From NCBI GenBank assembly GCA_946886325.1, contig CAMPIK010000071.1:1-9166 (forward strand): a stretch of 9,166 nucleotides of DNA, written 5' to 3'. This document shows, one piece after another, positions 1-6,469 of the stretch. The DNA comes from an uncultured Shinella sp. (GTDB lineage: Bacteria > Pseudomonadota > Alphaproteobacteria > Rhizobiales > Rhizobiaceae). The position numbers and the translations under genes are program-made. The stretch's first letter is position 1, and the number at the start of each line of letters is the position of its first letter. The notes under the pieces were generated by a model. It ran no database searches. It saw only the letters and a list, made by a program, of their open reading frames with translations, and was not told the origin of the DNA.

Positions 1-1064
1 GCATCACGCCGTTCAACTTCCCCGCCATGATCCCGATGTGGATGTTCGCGCCGGCGATCGCCTGCGGCAACGCCTTCATCCTGAAGCCGTCCGAGCGCGA
101 CCCGTCCGTGCCGATCCGCCTTGCCGAACTGATGATCGAGGCGGGCCTGCCGGCCGGCATCCTCAATGTCGTCAACGGCGACAAGGGCGCGGTCGACGCG
201 ATCCTGACGCATCCCGACATTTCCGCCGTCTCCTTCGTCGGCTCCACGCCGATCGCCCGCTATGTCTATGGAACGGCGGCGATGAACGGCAAGCGCGCCC
301 AGTGCTTCGGCGGCGCCAAGAACCACATGATCATCATGCCCGACGCCGATCTCGACCAGGCCGCCAACGCCCTGATGGGTGCCGGCTACGGCTCGGCCGG
401 CGAGCGCTGCATGGCGATCTCTGTCGCCGTTCCGGTCGGTGAGGACACCGCCAACCGCCTGATCGACAAGCTGACGCCGATGGTCGAGAGCCTGCGCATC
501 GGCCCCTATACGGACGACAAGGCCGACATGGGCCCGGTCATCACCAAGGAAGCCCAGGCACGCATCCGCACCCTCATCGACAAGGGCGTGGAAGAAGGCG
601 CGAAGCTCGTCGTCGACGGCCGCGACTTCAAGCTCCAGGGCTATGAGGACGGCTATTTCGTCGGCGGCTGCCTGTTCGACAACGTCACGCCGGATATGGA
701 CATCTACAAGACCGAGATCTTCGGGCCGGTCCTCTCCGTCGTGCGCGCCAAGACCTACGAGGAAGCGCTCGACCTGCCGATGAAGCATGAATACGGCAAC
801 GGCGTCGCTATCTATACCCGCGACGGCGATGCCGCCCGCGATTTCGCCAGCCGCATCAACATCGGCATGGTCGGCGTCAACGTGCCGATCCCGGTTCCGC
901 TCGCCTATCACTCCTTCGGCGGCTGGAAGTCCTCCTCCTTCGGCGACCTCAACCAGCACGGCACGGATTCGATCAAGTTCTGGACGCGCACCAAGACCGT
1001 GACGAGCCGCTGGCCGTCCGGCATCAAGGATGGTGCCGAATTCGTCATGCCGACGATGAAGTAA
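1..1064 (+). CDS. mmsA: CoA-acylating methylmalonate-semialdehyde dehydrogenase, 5'-truncated by the window edge
   Basis: This enzyme oxidises (methyl)malonate semialdehyde to propionyl-CoA or acetyl-CoA with NAD+ and CoA, in valine and myo-inositol catabolism (also named iolA), in the cytoplasm. The frame is open from the edge (first full codon at 3, reading ITPFNFPAM), so the ATG at 27 is internal. About 354 of the usual roughly 500 codons are present. The catalytic cysteine is in GSAGERCMA (codon 408-410). The motif CFGGAKNH stands where hydrolytic aldehyde dehydrogenases carry the glutamate general base; the missing Glu is a hallmark of the CoA-dependent MMSDH branch. The late motif KTEIFGPVLSVV is also present. 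The stop is TAA at 1062-1064, followed by a hairpin, so the gene ends its transcription unit. Valine and inositol roles cannot be separated from this window. Family assignment is firm; the exact physiological substrate is inferred. Confidence 0.95.
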   Translation, partial: ITPFNFPAMIPMWMFAPAIACGNAFILKPSERDPSVPIRLAELMIEAGLPAGILNVVNGDKGAVDAILTHPDISAVSFVGSTPIARYVYGTAAMNGKRAQCFGGAKNHMIIMPDADLDQAANALMGAGYGSAGERCMAISVAVPVGEDTANRLIDKLTPMVESLRIGPYTDDKADMGPVITKEAQARIRTLIDKGVEEGAKLVVDGRDFKLQGYEDGYFVGGCLFDNVTPDMDIYKTEIFGPVLSVVRAKTYEEALDLPMKHEYGNGVAIYTRDGDAARDFASRINIGMVGVNVPIPVPLAYHSFGGWKSSSFGDLNQHGTDSIKFWTRTKTVTSRWPSGIKDGAEFVMPTMK

Positions 1065-1085
1065 CGACCCCGGCAATGGGAACCT

Positions 1086-1109
1086 GAAAGGGCGCTTCGG
1101 CGCCCTTTC
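1086..1109 (+). terminator. Hairpin terminator after mmsA
   Basis: A perfect 10-bp stem (GAAAGGGCGC / GCGCCCTTTC) is closed by the very stable TTCG tetraloop, 22 nt after the mmsA stop. There is no long T run: the 3' arm ends CTTTC and CGCATTTCC follows. Termination is likely but may be incomplete. Confidence 0.75.
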
Positions 1110-1221
1110 GCATTTCCGACACGGCCTGCATTCCCCAGGCTGCATTCCGCCGTTTGAATAGGCCGGCGCCCCCGAACGTTAAGGCCTAAGCGAATTCAAT
1201 GGCTTTCTAAGGGGGTGAGCT

Positions 1222-2313
1222 ATGGAAATGGGTGTGTCTGGCGCCTCGCAGGCGCAATCGGGGGAATTCCACCGGGTTTCCTTCACCGGGAAGGCGTCTG
1301 AATATTTCGGCATCTGGATCGTCAACGTGCTTTTGACGATCATCACGCTCGGCATCTATTCGGCCTGGGCAAAGGTCCGCCGCAACCGCTATTTCTATGG
1401 CAATACCGTGCTTCTCGGCCGGGCCTTCGAATACCATGCCAAGGGGTTGCAGATCCTGATCGGCCGCCTTCTCGTCATCGCCGGTCTGGTGATCCTCAAC
1501 CTCATCGCGGTCTTCGTCCCGATCCTGGCCTTGCTGCCGACGGTGGTGATCCTCATCGCGCTTCCCTGGCTGGTCGCCAAGGGCCTGCGCTTCTCGGCCC
1601 GGGTCACGAGCTATCGCAACGTGCGCTTCGATTTCGTCGGCGGCGCCGGCGGCGCCTTCAAGGCCTTCATCCTCGGCGGGTTCCTCGCCATCATCACGCT
1701 CGGCATCCTGACCCCGCTCGCCAGCCGCTGGGGCGCGCGCTATGTCGGCTCGAATCTTCGTTACGGCGGCAAGGCGGTCGATACCGACCCGGCGCTCGGC
1801 GCGATCTACAAGCAGTTCCTCTTCTCGATCCTGATCGCCCTGATCGGCCTCGCCGTCGTGGGTGCCGTGGTCTATGCAAACTTCTCGCTCATTTTCGCGA
1901 TGATCGAGTCACCCGGCCTGCTGACGCCGGAGCAGCAGATGCCGCTCATTGCGATGATGGTCGTGGCTTATGTCGTCGTCTTCGCGACCTTCGGCATTGC
2001 GGGCCTCTTCTATCGCGCCGGCGTGCGCAACATCATCTGGTCGTCGAGCACCTTCGACGGGCGGCATCGCTTCATGAGCGACATGTCGCGCCGCCGCTAT
2101 GCCTGGATCGCGATCTCGAACCTGATCGTCACGCTGCTGACGCTCGGCCTGATGCGGCCCTGGGCGGCGGTGCGCATGGCGCGCTACACATGGCAACATA
2201 CCGGCGTCACGATTGCCGGCGATGTAGGGGAACTGATGGGGCAGATCGAAGCGCAGGGTTCTGCGGTCGGCTCCGAGTTCCTCGACATCGAAGGGTTCGA
2301 CTTTGGCTTCTGA
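1222..2313 (+). CDS. DUF898 (YjgN-like) polytopic inner-membrane protein
   Basis: The 363-aa protein belongs to the DUF898/YjgN family of integral membrane proteins, which has no established biochemical function. The start ATG follows AAGGGGGTGAG, a strong Shine-Dalgarno. Hydrophobic stretches lie near residues 30-44, 79-117, 149-165, 189-216, 230-253 and 293-310. The family motif occurs three times: ITLGIYSAWAKVRRNRY (41-57), ITLGILTPLASRWGARY (158-174) and LTLGLMRPWAAVRMARY (306-322). Each follows a hydrophobic segment and ends in a basic, tyrosine-containing stretch, which suggests an internally triplicated fold. The N-terminus is soluble and the C-terminal 30 residues are acidic. Its 3' end overlaps the next gene, an M48 membrane protease, so the two are co-translated and probably act together, perhaps in envelope maintenance; that role is inference. 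The family call is based on remembered motif pattern. Confidence 0.88.
   Translation: MEMGVSGASQAQSGEFHRVSFTGKASEYFGIWIVNVLLTIITLGIYSAWAKVRRNRYFYGNTVLLGRAFEYHAKGLQILIGRLLVIAGLVILNLIAVFVPILALLPTVVILIALPWLVAKGLRFSARVTSYRNVRFDFVGGAGGAFKAFILGGFLAIITLGILTPLASRWGARYVGSNLRYGGKAVDTDPALGAIYKQFLFSILIALIGLAVVGAVVYANFSLIFAMIESPGLLTPEQQMPLIAMMVVAYVVVFATFGIAGLFYRAGVRNIIWSSSTFDGRHRFMSDMSRRRYAWIAISNLIVTLLTLGLMRPWAAVRMARYTWQHTGVTIAGDVGELMGQIEAQGSAVGSEFLDIEGFDFGF
2290..2295 (+). promoter_or_regulatory. Shine-Dalgarno inside the DUF898 gene that sets a TTG start for the M48 gene
   Basis: GAAGGG lies 7 nt before TTG 2303, within the coding sequence of the upstream gene. No ATG or GTG in the frame has comparable support, so the site decides the start and implies translational coupling. 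Confidence 0.65.
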
Positions 2314-3373
2314 AAGACGCATCGCCGGCGGGGAATGGCATCCCGCCGGCTCCAGCCGCTCGACCGACGCCGTGCTGGCCGAACGCGGCGGTCTCATTGT
2401 CGCCCTTGCGGCCAACGGCGCCGTGCTGAGCAGCCAGTCGGCGAACCGGGTGGAGATCTCGCCGCGCGTCGGTTCCATCCCGCGCCGGGTGTCCTTTTCC
2501 GACGGCGCGCTCTTCGAGACCTGGGACAATGACGGCATCGATGCCTATCTGTCTGCTGAGGGCAGGGGTGGGGCCGGCATCGTTCACTGGCTGGAACAGT
2601 TCCGCCTACGCCTCATCCTCATCGTGCTGCTCGCCTTCGTGCTCGGCGGCGCCGTCTATCGCTGGGGTCTGCCGGCGCTCGTCGAAGTCGCGATCTGGGC
2701 GACGCCGCCCGTCGTGCCGCAACTCATGGCGCAGGGCACGCTGGAGACTCTCGACAGGACGACCTTTTCGCCGAGCAAGCTGCCGGAGGCGCGGCGCGCG
2801 GAGATCGCCGAGGGCTTTCGCCGCATCGCCGAGCGCTCGAGCCGCGGCTTTTCCGGCTACACGCTCAATTTTCGTGGCGGCGGCTTCATCGGTCCCAATG
2901 CCTTCGCGCTTCCGGACGGCACGCTCGTCATCACCGACGAACTGGTGAAACTTGCCGGTGGCGACACCGAGATGCTCATCGGGGTGCTCGCCCACGAGAT
3001 CGGCCATGTCGAGCTCGAACACAGCCTGCGCCAGCTCTATCGCGCCGCCGGCATGGCAGGGCTCGTCATGTTGATCGCCGGCGACATCGGCTCGGGCGCC
3101 GAAGACATCCTGGTCGAGGGCGGCGGCCTGCTGGCTCTTTCCTATTCGCGCCGCGCGGAAGCAGCGGCCGACCGACATTCTGTCGAACTGATGGCGAAGG
3201 CCGGATACGATCCGCGCGCGATCGCCCGCTTCTTCTCGCTGCTGGAGGAAAAGCTCGGCGACAAGGGCGGCACCAACATCCTGTCGACGCATCCGGGAAC
3301 GCCGGACCGGCGGAAGGACATCCTCGATTATTCCGCCATCATCCAGGGACAGTCCGACCCGGACCTTCAATAG
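2303..3373 (+). CDS. Membrane-anchored M48 family zinc metalloprotease
   Basis: This 356-aa protein is a zinc-dependent endopeptidase of the M48 (HtpX/BepA/LoiP-like) family, probably working at the inner membrane or periplasm on misfolded or misassembled envelope proteins. The zinc site is visible: HEIGH at 231-235 (two His ligands and catalytic Glu) and E286 in the downstream ExxxAD-type motif (AEAAADRHS). The STHPGTPDRRKDI motif near the C-terminus is typical of the family. Residues about 1-95 form a beta-rich N-terminal domain seen in many proteobacterial M48 proteins (DUF7092-like, from memory), and one transmembrane helix spans about 101-119 (LRLILIVLLAFVLGGAVYR). There is no cleavable signal peptide. 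The start is TTG, overlapping the end of the DUF898 gene by 11 nt. Substrates are unknown. The protease assignment is strong; the functional link to DUF898 is inferred from coupling. Confidence 0.92.
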   Translation: MASERRIAGGEWHPAGSSRSTDAVLAERGGLIVALAANGAVLSSQSANRVEISPRVGSIPRRVSFSDGALFETWDNDGIDAYLSAEGRGGAGIVHWLEQFRLRLILIVLLAFVLGGAVYRWGLPALVEVAIWATPPVVPQLMAQGTLETLDRTTFSPSKLPEARRAEIAEGFRRIAERSSRGFSGYTLNFRGGGFIGPNAFALPDGTLVITDELVKLAGGDTEMLIGVLAHEIGHVELEHSLRQLYRAAGMAGLVMLIAGDIGSGAEDILVEGGGLLALSYSRRAEAAADRHSVELMAKAGYDPRAIARFFSLLEEKLGDKGGTNILSTHPGTPDRRKDILDYSAIIQGQSDPDLQ

Positions 3374-3396
3374 GCCGGGCAGCACCTCAAACGAAA

Positions 3397-3416
3397 ATGG
3401 CGGCTTGCGCCGCCAT
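3397..3416 (-). terminator. Terminator of fbpA, possibly shared with the convergent M48 gene
   Basis: A perfect 8-bp stem (ATGGCGGC / GCCGCCAT) has a 4-nt loop and lies 25 nt past the fbpA stop. On the minus strand it is followed by TTTTCGTTT, giving the U-rich tail of a Rho-independent terminator. On the plus strand no U tract follows, but the stem could still help end the M48 transcript. Confidence 0.75.
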
Positions 3417-3441
3417 AGTCCGTAAGGCTCACTGTCGGTGA

Positions 3442-4488
3442 TTACTCGCCGACGGGACCGTCATTGTAGCCGACCTTGTCGACCAGTTCGGAAGCCGTCT
3501 TCCGGTTGGCCGCGATTTCGGCGAGCGGCAGCGGGTCCGGCTTGATCGTGCCGAAGGACTTGACGATCTCGGACGGCTCGGCGCCCGGCATGACCGGATA
3601 TTCGTAGACCTGCTCGGCGTAGATCTTCTGGGCTTCGCCGGATGCCAGGAAGTCCATCAGCTTCAGCGCGTTCTCCTTGTTCGGCGCGTTCTTGGCGAGC
3701 GCCATGCCGGAGATGTTGACATGCGTGCCGCGGTCCTGGGTGTTCGGGAAGAGCACCTTGATGGCCGCCGCCCAATCCTTCTGCTCCGGGTCCTTCTCGT
3801 TGGTCATCATCAGGCCAACATAATAGGAGTTGCCGAGCGCGATGTCGCATTCGCCGGCGAGGATCGCCTTCGCCTGGTCGCGGTCGCCGCCGTCAGGCTT
3901 GCGGGCGAGGTTGTTCTTGAGGCCCGTCAGCCACGTCTCGGCTTCCGCCGCGCCGTGATGGGCGATCATCGAGGCAATCAGGCCGACATTGTAGGAGTGC
4001 TGGCCGTCGCGGGTGCAGATCTTGCCCTTCCACTTCGGATCGGCAAGCTCTTCATAGGTGATCTCGCTCTGCTCGACGCGGTCCTTGGACGCATAGACGA
4101 CGCGACCGCGCGTGGTGAGGCCGAACCAGTGGCCTTCCGGATCGCGCAGGTTTTCCGGAATGTCCTTGTTGATCACGTCGCTCGAGACCGGCTGCGTCAC
4201 GCCGCCGTCCTTGGCTTCGGTCAGGCGGGAGATGTCGACCGTCAGGATGACGTCGGCCGGCGAATTGGCGCCTTCCGCCTGGATGCGCTCGACGAGGCCC
4301 TTGTCGAGGAAGAGCACATTGGCGGTGATGCCGCTCTCCTTCTGGAAGGCGTCGAGCAGCGGCTGGATGAGGTCCGGCTGACGATAGGAATAGATGTTGA
4401 CTTCACCGTCGGCGAGCGCCGGGAGAGCCGTCGCGAAACTCGCTGTCGCAAAGGCCAGGGCCGTGATGGAATTCCTGAGCATAGCCAT
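3442..4488 (-). CDS. fbpA: Periplasmic Fe(III)-binding protein of an iron ABC transporter (FbpA/AfuA/FutA type)
   Basis: This 348-aa protein captures ferric iron in the periplasm and delivers it to an inner-membrane ABC permease. The chosen ATG (4488) sits 5 nt after CTGGAGGA; the frame stays open for 13 more codons upstream without a ribosome site. A Sec signal peptide covers residues 1-26, with cleavage after ALA (mature start DGEVNIYSY). Likely metal ligands are tyrosines Y35 (YSYRQ), Y156 (QHSYNVG) and the adjacent pair Y212-Y213 (NSYYVGL), the YY signature of ferric-binding proteins. No permease or ATPase gene follows: the next gene downstream is convergent and a terminator intervenes, so partners must be encoded elsewhere. 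It diverges from rirA, with a possible RirA operator at its promoter, and should be induced by iron starvation. Spermidine or thiamine binding proteins are relatives, but the YY motif and the rirA context favour iron. Confidence 0.9.
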   Translation of the reverse strand: MAMLRNSITALAFATASFATALPALADGEVNIYSYRQPDLIQPLLDAFQKESGITANVLFLDKGLVERIQAEGANSPADVILTVDISRLTEAKDGGVTQPVSSDVINKDIPENLRDPEGHWFGLTTRGRVVYASKDRVEQSEITYEELADPKWKGKICTRDGQHSYNVGLIASMIAHHGAAEAETWLTGLKNNLARKPDGGDRDQAKAILAGECDIALGNSYYVGLMMTNEKDPEQKDWAAAIKVLFPNTQDRGTHVNISGMALAKNAPNKENALKLMDFLASGEAQKIYAEQVYEYPVMPGAEPSEIVKSFGTIKPDPLPLAEIAANRKTASELVDKVGYNDGPVGE

Positions 4489-4511
4489 TGTGTCCTCCAG
4501 ATGTTTATTCT

Positions 4512-4526
4512 TAACTGCTAAAGTCA
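4512..4526 (-). promoter_or_regulatory. Candidate RirA (IRO-box-like) operator at fbpA
   Basis: On the minus strand the site reads TGACTTTAGCAGTTA, that is TGACT-N5-AGTTA. It matches the RirA half-sites TGA-N9-TCA at 5 of 6 positions and spans the predicted fbpA start point (near 4520), where binding would block transcription. One mismatch and a short consensus keep this tentative. Confidence 0.4.
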
Positions 4527-4527
4527 T

Positions 4528-4555
4528 CTTCTAGCCGGTCGCCGGATTCAGTCAA
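4528..4555 (-). promoter_or_regulatory. Candidate sigma-70 promoter of fbpA
   Basis: On the minus strand, TTGACT (-35, 4555-4550, 5 of 6 consensus) is separated by 16 nt from TAGAAG (-10, 4533-4528, 4 of 6). Initiation would fall near 4520, leaving a leader of about 30 nt that includes the Shine-Dalgarno. Confidence 0.5.
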
Positions 4556-4596
4556 TGGCAGGGTGGAGGAATAACATGATTGTGATTTTCGGGTTT

Positions 4597-4613
4597 TTTG
4601 GAATTGTTCCAAA
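4597..4613. promoter_or_regulatory. ICE-type (Irr) palindrome upstream of rirA
   Basis: TTTGGAATTGTTCCAAA is a perfect inverted repeat with 7-bp arms and a 3-bp centre. The Irr iron-control element known from rhizobia has the same 7+3+7 form, TTTAGAA-N3-TTCTAAA; here one base per arm is changed symmetrically (A to G, T to C). It ends 52 bp before rirA and overlaps the possible rirA -35. Irr repression of rirA under low iron is reported in Agrobacterium (established knowledge); binding here is inferred. Confidence 0.65.
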
Positions 4614-4632
4614 CTATGATCCGTCCTATATG
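4604..4632 (+). promoter_or_regulatory. Possible rirA promoter
   Basis: TTGTTC (4604-4609) and TATATG (4627-4632) are 17 nt apart and upstream of rirA. Both hexamers are imperfect. The -35 lies inside the ICE palindrome, which would make that site a direct blocker. Confidence 0.35.
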
Positions 4633-4665
4633 TGTGGGACCTGAGAACCGGATTCGGAGCCAGAA

Positions 4666-5130
4666 ATGCGTCTGACGAAACAAACCAACTATGCCGTGCG
4701 CATGTTGATGTACTGCGCGGCAAATGATGGCAAACTCAGCCGCATCCCGGAGATCGCCAGGGCTTACGGTGTCTCGGAACTCTTCCTGTTCAAGATTCTC
4801 CAGCCGCTGACGCGCGCCAACCTTGTCGAAACAGTTCGCGGCCGTAACGGCGGCGTACGCCTGCCGCGGCATGCCTCGCAGATCACGCTCTTCGACGTGG
4901 TGAAGGTGACGGAAGATTCCTTCGCGATGGCCGAATGTTTCGAGGCCGGCGAAGTCGAATGCCCGCTCGTCGACAGCTGCGGCCTGAATGCGGCCCTGCG
5001 CAAGGCGCTCAATGCCTTCTTCGAGGTGCTGCAGCAGTACACGATCGACGATCTCGTCAAGGCACGCCCGCAGATCGGCTTGCTGCTCGGCATCGATACC
5101 GGCCCGATCTCGCAGAAACCCGCCGCCTGA
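4666..5130 (+). CDS. rirA: RirA, Rrf2-family Fe-S iron-responsive regulator
   Basis: This 154-aa cytoplasmic repressor is the main iron regulator of many rhizobia: with an intact Fe-S cluster it binds IRO boxes and shuts off iron-uptake genes, and cluster loss under low iron releases them. The N-terminal winged helix-turn-helix begins MRLTKQTNYAVRMLMYCA, with the recognition region YGVSELFLFKILQPL at 34-48 and the wing RGRNGGVRL at 58-66. The three cluster cysteines C91, C99 and C105 (CFEAGEVECP...SC) have the Rrf2/RirA spacing. Length is normal. A weak GGAG at 4656-4659 precedes the ATG. It diverges from fbpA and its upstream region has an ICE palindrome, matching interlocked Irr/RirA control. 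Other Rrf2 members (IscR, NsrR) share cysteine spacing, but the overall sequence and fbpA partner fit RirA. Confidence 0.95.
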   Translation: MRLTKQTNYAVRMLMYCAANDGKLSRIPEIARAYGVSELFLFKILQPLTRANLVETVRGRNGGVRLPRHASQITLFDVVKVTEDSFAMAECFEAGEVECPLVDSCGLNAALRKALNAFFEVLQQYTIDDLVKARPQIGLLLGIDTGPISQKPAA

Positions 5131-5135
5131 CCTCA

Positions 5136-5154
5136 CCGGCCGTTATTCGGCCGG
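5136..5154. terminator. Hairpin between convergent rirA and receiver gene
   Basis: CCGGCCG-TTATT-CGGCCGG forms a perfect 7-bp stem 5 nt after the rirA stop and covers the last codons and TAA of the opposing gene. There is no U tract on either strand, so it may be a weak bidirectional terminator or a 3'-end stabiliser. Confidence 0.45.
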
Positions 5155-5547
5155 ATCGCCAGTCTTGCAATATTCGCGGATGAGGAAATCGATCGCCGTC
5201 GGATCGAGTTCCGACTTGTCGATCCGGAAGTCGACGCCATAGTCGTCGATGTTCTGGAAATAGGCGTCGCTGATCGACGACGAGATCACGCCAATCGGCC
5301 CGATATAGCCATTCTGCCGCAAGGCCGGCACCGTCTCGCGGAAATCCGCCTGCGGGTGCAGCCGGTTGTCCATCAGGATCATGTCGAGCTTGGGCGAGCC
5401 CATGCGAATGAAGTCGAGCGCCGCATCGACCGTCTCGACATAGTGCAGGTCGATCGAGAATGTCGTCACCTTGCGCATCAGCGCACGCAGGATGACATCC
5501 TCTGCCGGGTCGTCGTCTACAAGCAATATATGCATTGTGGCTGTCAT
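5143..5547 (-). CDS. Stand-alone response regulator receiver-domain protein
   Basis: The 134-aa protein is a single CheY-like receiver domain with no output domain. It starts MTATMHILLVDDDPAED; the acidic pocket is D11-D12, the phospho-acceptor D60 (LDMILMDNRL), the switch serine about S89 (GVISSS) and the conserved lysine K111 (RIDKSEL). Such proteins act by protein-protein contact or as phosphate sinks in a phosphorelay; the partner kinase is not in the window. The ATG at 5547 is preferred; another in-frame ATG lies at 5535 and a TTG at 5586, and none has a strong ribosome site. It lies downstream of, and in the same direction as, a LuxR-type gene with a 195-bp gap, so it may be co-transcribed or have its own promoter. 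Domain assignment is firm; pathway unknown. Confidence 0.88.
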   Translation of the reverse strand: MTATMHILLVDDDPAEDVILRALMRKVTTFSIDLHYVETVDAALDFIRMGSPKLDMILMDNRLHPQADFRETVPALRQNGYIGPIGVISSSISDAYFQNIDDYGVDFRIDKSELDPTAIDFLIREYCKTGDPAE

Positions 5548-5742
5548 GGCGATCGCTGGACCTGCTTGTCTCGATTGAACTCTCAACGCTTTGACTGCCG
5601 CCGCTGATGCCGACCGTTGCTGCGGCCGGCAGGGCGATGCGAATGCCGGATCACACTTTCAATCACCTGTCTGCTCTTAACAAGTCCCTAACCTTACTAG
5701 GAGGCGCTGCCGCCGTGGTATCCGGCAGTCGTCGCCCCGTCA

Positions 5743-6465
5743 TCACTGTATGATCTGTTCGCGAATTGCCTTGGCGACCATCTGCGTGCGGTTGACGACA
5801 TCAAGCTTCTTGAGGATCGTTGCCGTGTGCGAGTTCACCGTGTGCTCCGACACGGAGACGATCAGGGCGATTTCGCTCGCGGTCTTGCCATAGGAGATCC
5901 ACCGGAGGATCTCGGTCTCGCGCGGGGTCAGGCCCATGCCCGCCTTGTTGGCGAGAACGGCGCGATAGAAATAGTCGAAGGCGCAGGTCGCCTCGTAGCA
6001 GAGTTCCAGATGTTCCGGCCGGCCGATATCCTCGCCGTCTCCAAGAAAGATGACTGCATACCGGCCGCCGGTCGTCGCGTGAACCGGCATGCAGAGCGCC
6101 AGATCGAAGCCGAGCTGGCCGAGCAGGTCGCCGCCGCCGTCGCCGTTTTCGGCGACCTGGTCGTCGCCGTCGCGCCAGACCGAGGGGATGACCGAGCGGT
6201 GCAGGCTCTTGAAGAGTGCCGATTCACTGAACCGGTGCCGCTTGTCATAGGTTTCGGCAAGGCCTGCCGGAAGGTCGTGCAAGGTCAGGCGTCCGGCGAG
6301 ATTGCTGGTCTCGTGCTCGTTGGCGACATGCAGGACGCCAAAATGGTCGAAACCGAAGCGCAGCGCCATCGTATGGAAAATGCGAAAGAAATCGACGCGA
6401 TTGAGAGCTTTCTCCAGATCGCTGGCCAGATCGTACCGACGGTGATGCTTCGCAAGTACGGCCAC
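5743..6465 (-). CDS. LuxR-type transcriptional regulator with N-terminal autoinducer-binding-like domain
   Basis: This 240-aa two-domain regulator has a LuxR/GerE helix-turn-helix at about 178-238 (LTPRETEILRWISYGKTASE; recognition helix near 206-223, SEHTVNSHTATILKKLDV) and an N-terminal domain (about 20-160) resembling acyl-homoserine-lactone sensors, with the start DFFRIFHTMALRFGFDHFGVLHV. The pocket is atypical: Y73 and W97 match conserved TraR Y61 and W85, but the conserved W57, D70 and P71 positions read L/A, E/S and S/A. No luxI-type synthase is present, so it is an orphan that may sense another ligand. The GTG at 6465 is chosen because GGGGGAGG ends 4 nt before it and it gives the usual family length. 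The frame stays open 85 more codons upstream, but an ATG at 6483 has no space for a ribosome site after the predicted start point. The target may be the adjacent receiver gene or luxR itself. Confidence 0.85.
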   Translation of the reverse strand: MAVLAKHHRRYDLASDLEKALNRVDFFRIFHTMALRFGFDHFGVLHVANEHETSNLAGRLTLHDLPAGLAETYDKRHRFSESALFKSLHRSVIPSVWRDGDDQVAENGDGGGDLLGQLGFDLALCMPVHATTGGRYAVIFLGDGEDIGRPEHLELCYEATCAFDYFYRAVLANKAGMGLTPRETEILRWISYGKTASEIALIVSVSEHTVNSHTATILKKLDVVNRTQMVAKAIREQIIQ

Positions 6466-6469
6466 GCGG

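Noticed and set aside
1126..1148. Direct repeat CTGCATTCC twice with a 14-bp period upstream of the DUF898 gene
   Set aside because: Two short copies only; could be chance or a small slippage duplication, with no supporting context.
2606..3385. A 259-codon minus-strand open frame opposite the M48 gene
   Set aside because: The plus strand carries HEIGH and the other M48 motifs; this frame is a shadow.
3721..4521. A 266-codon plus-strand open frame
   Set aside because: Antisense shadow of fbpA; no recognisable domain, and low-complexity charged composition typical of shadow frames.
4642..4656. TGA-N9-TCG next to rirA as a RirA autoregulatory box
   Set aside because: One mismatch, no inner dyad symmetry, and such 5-of-6 matches recur in this spacer (also 4577-4591).
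5707..5728. CTGCCG-N10-CGGCAG stem after luxR
   Set aside because: Only 6 bp with a 10-nt loop and no U tract; too weak to call a terminator.
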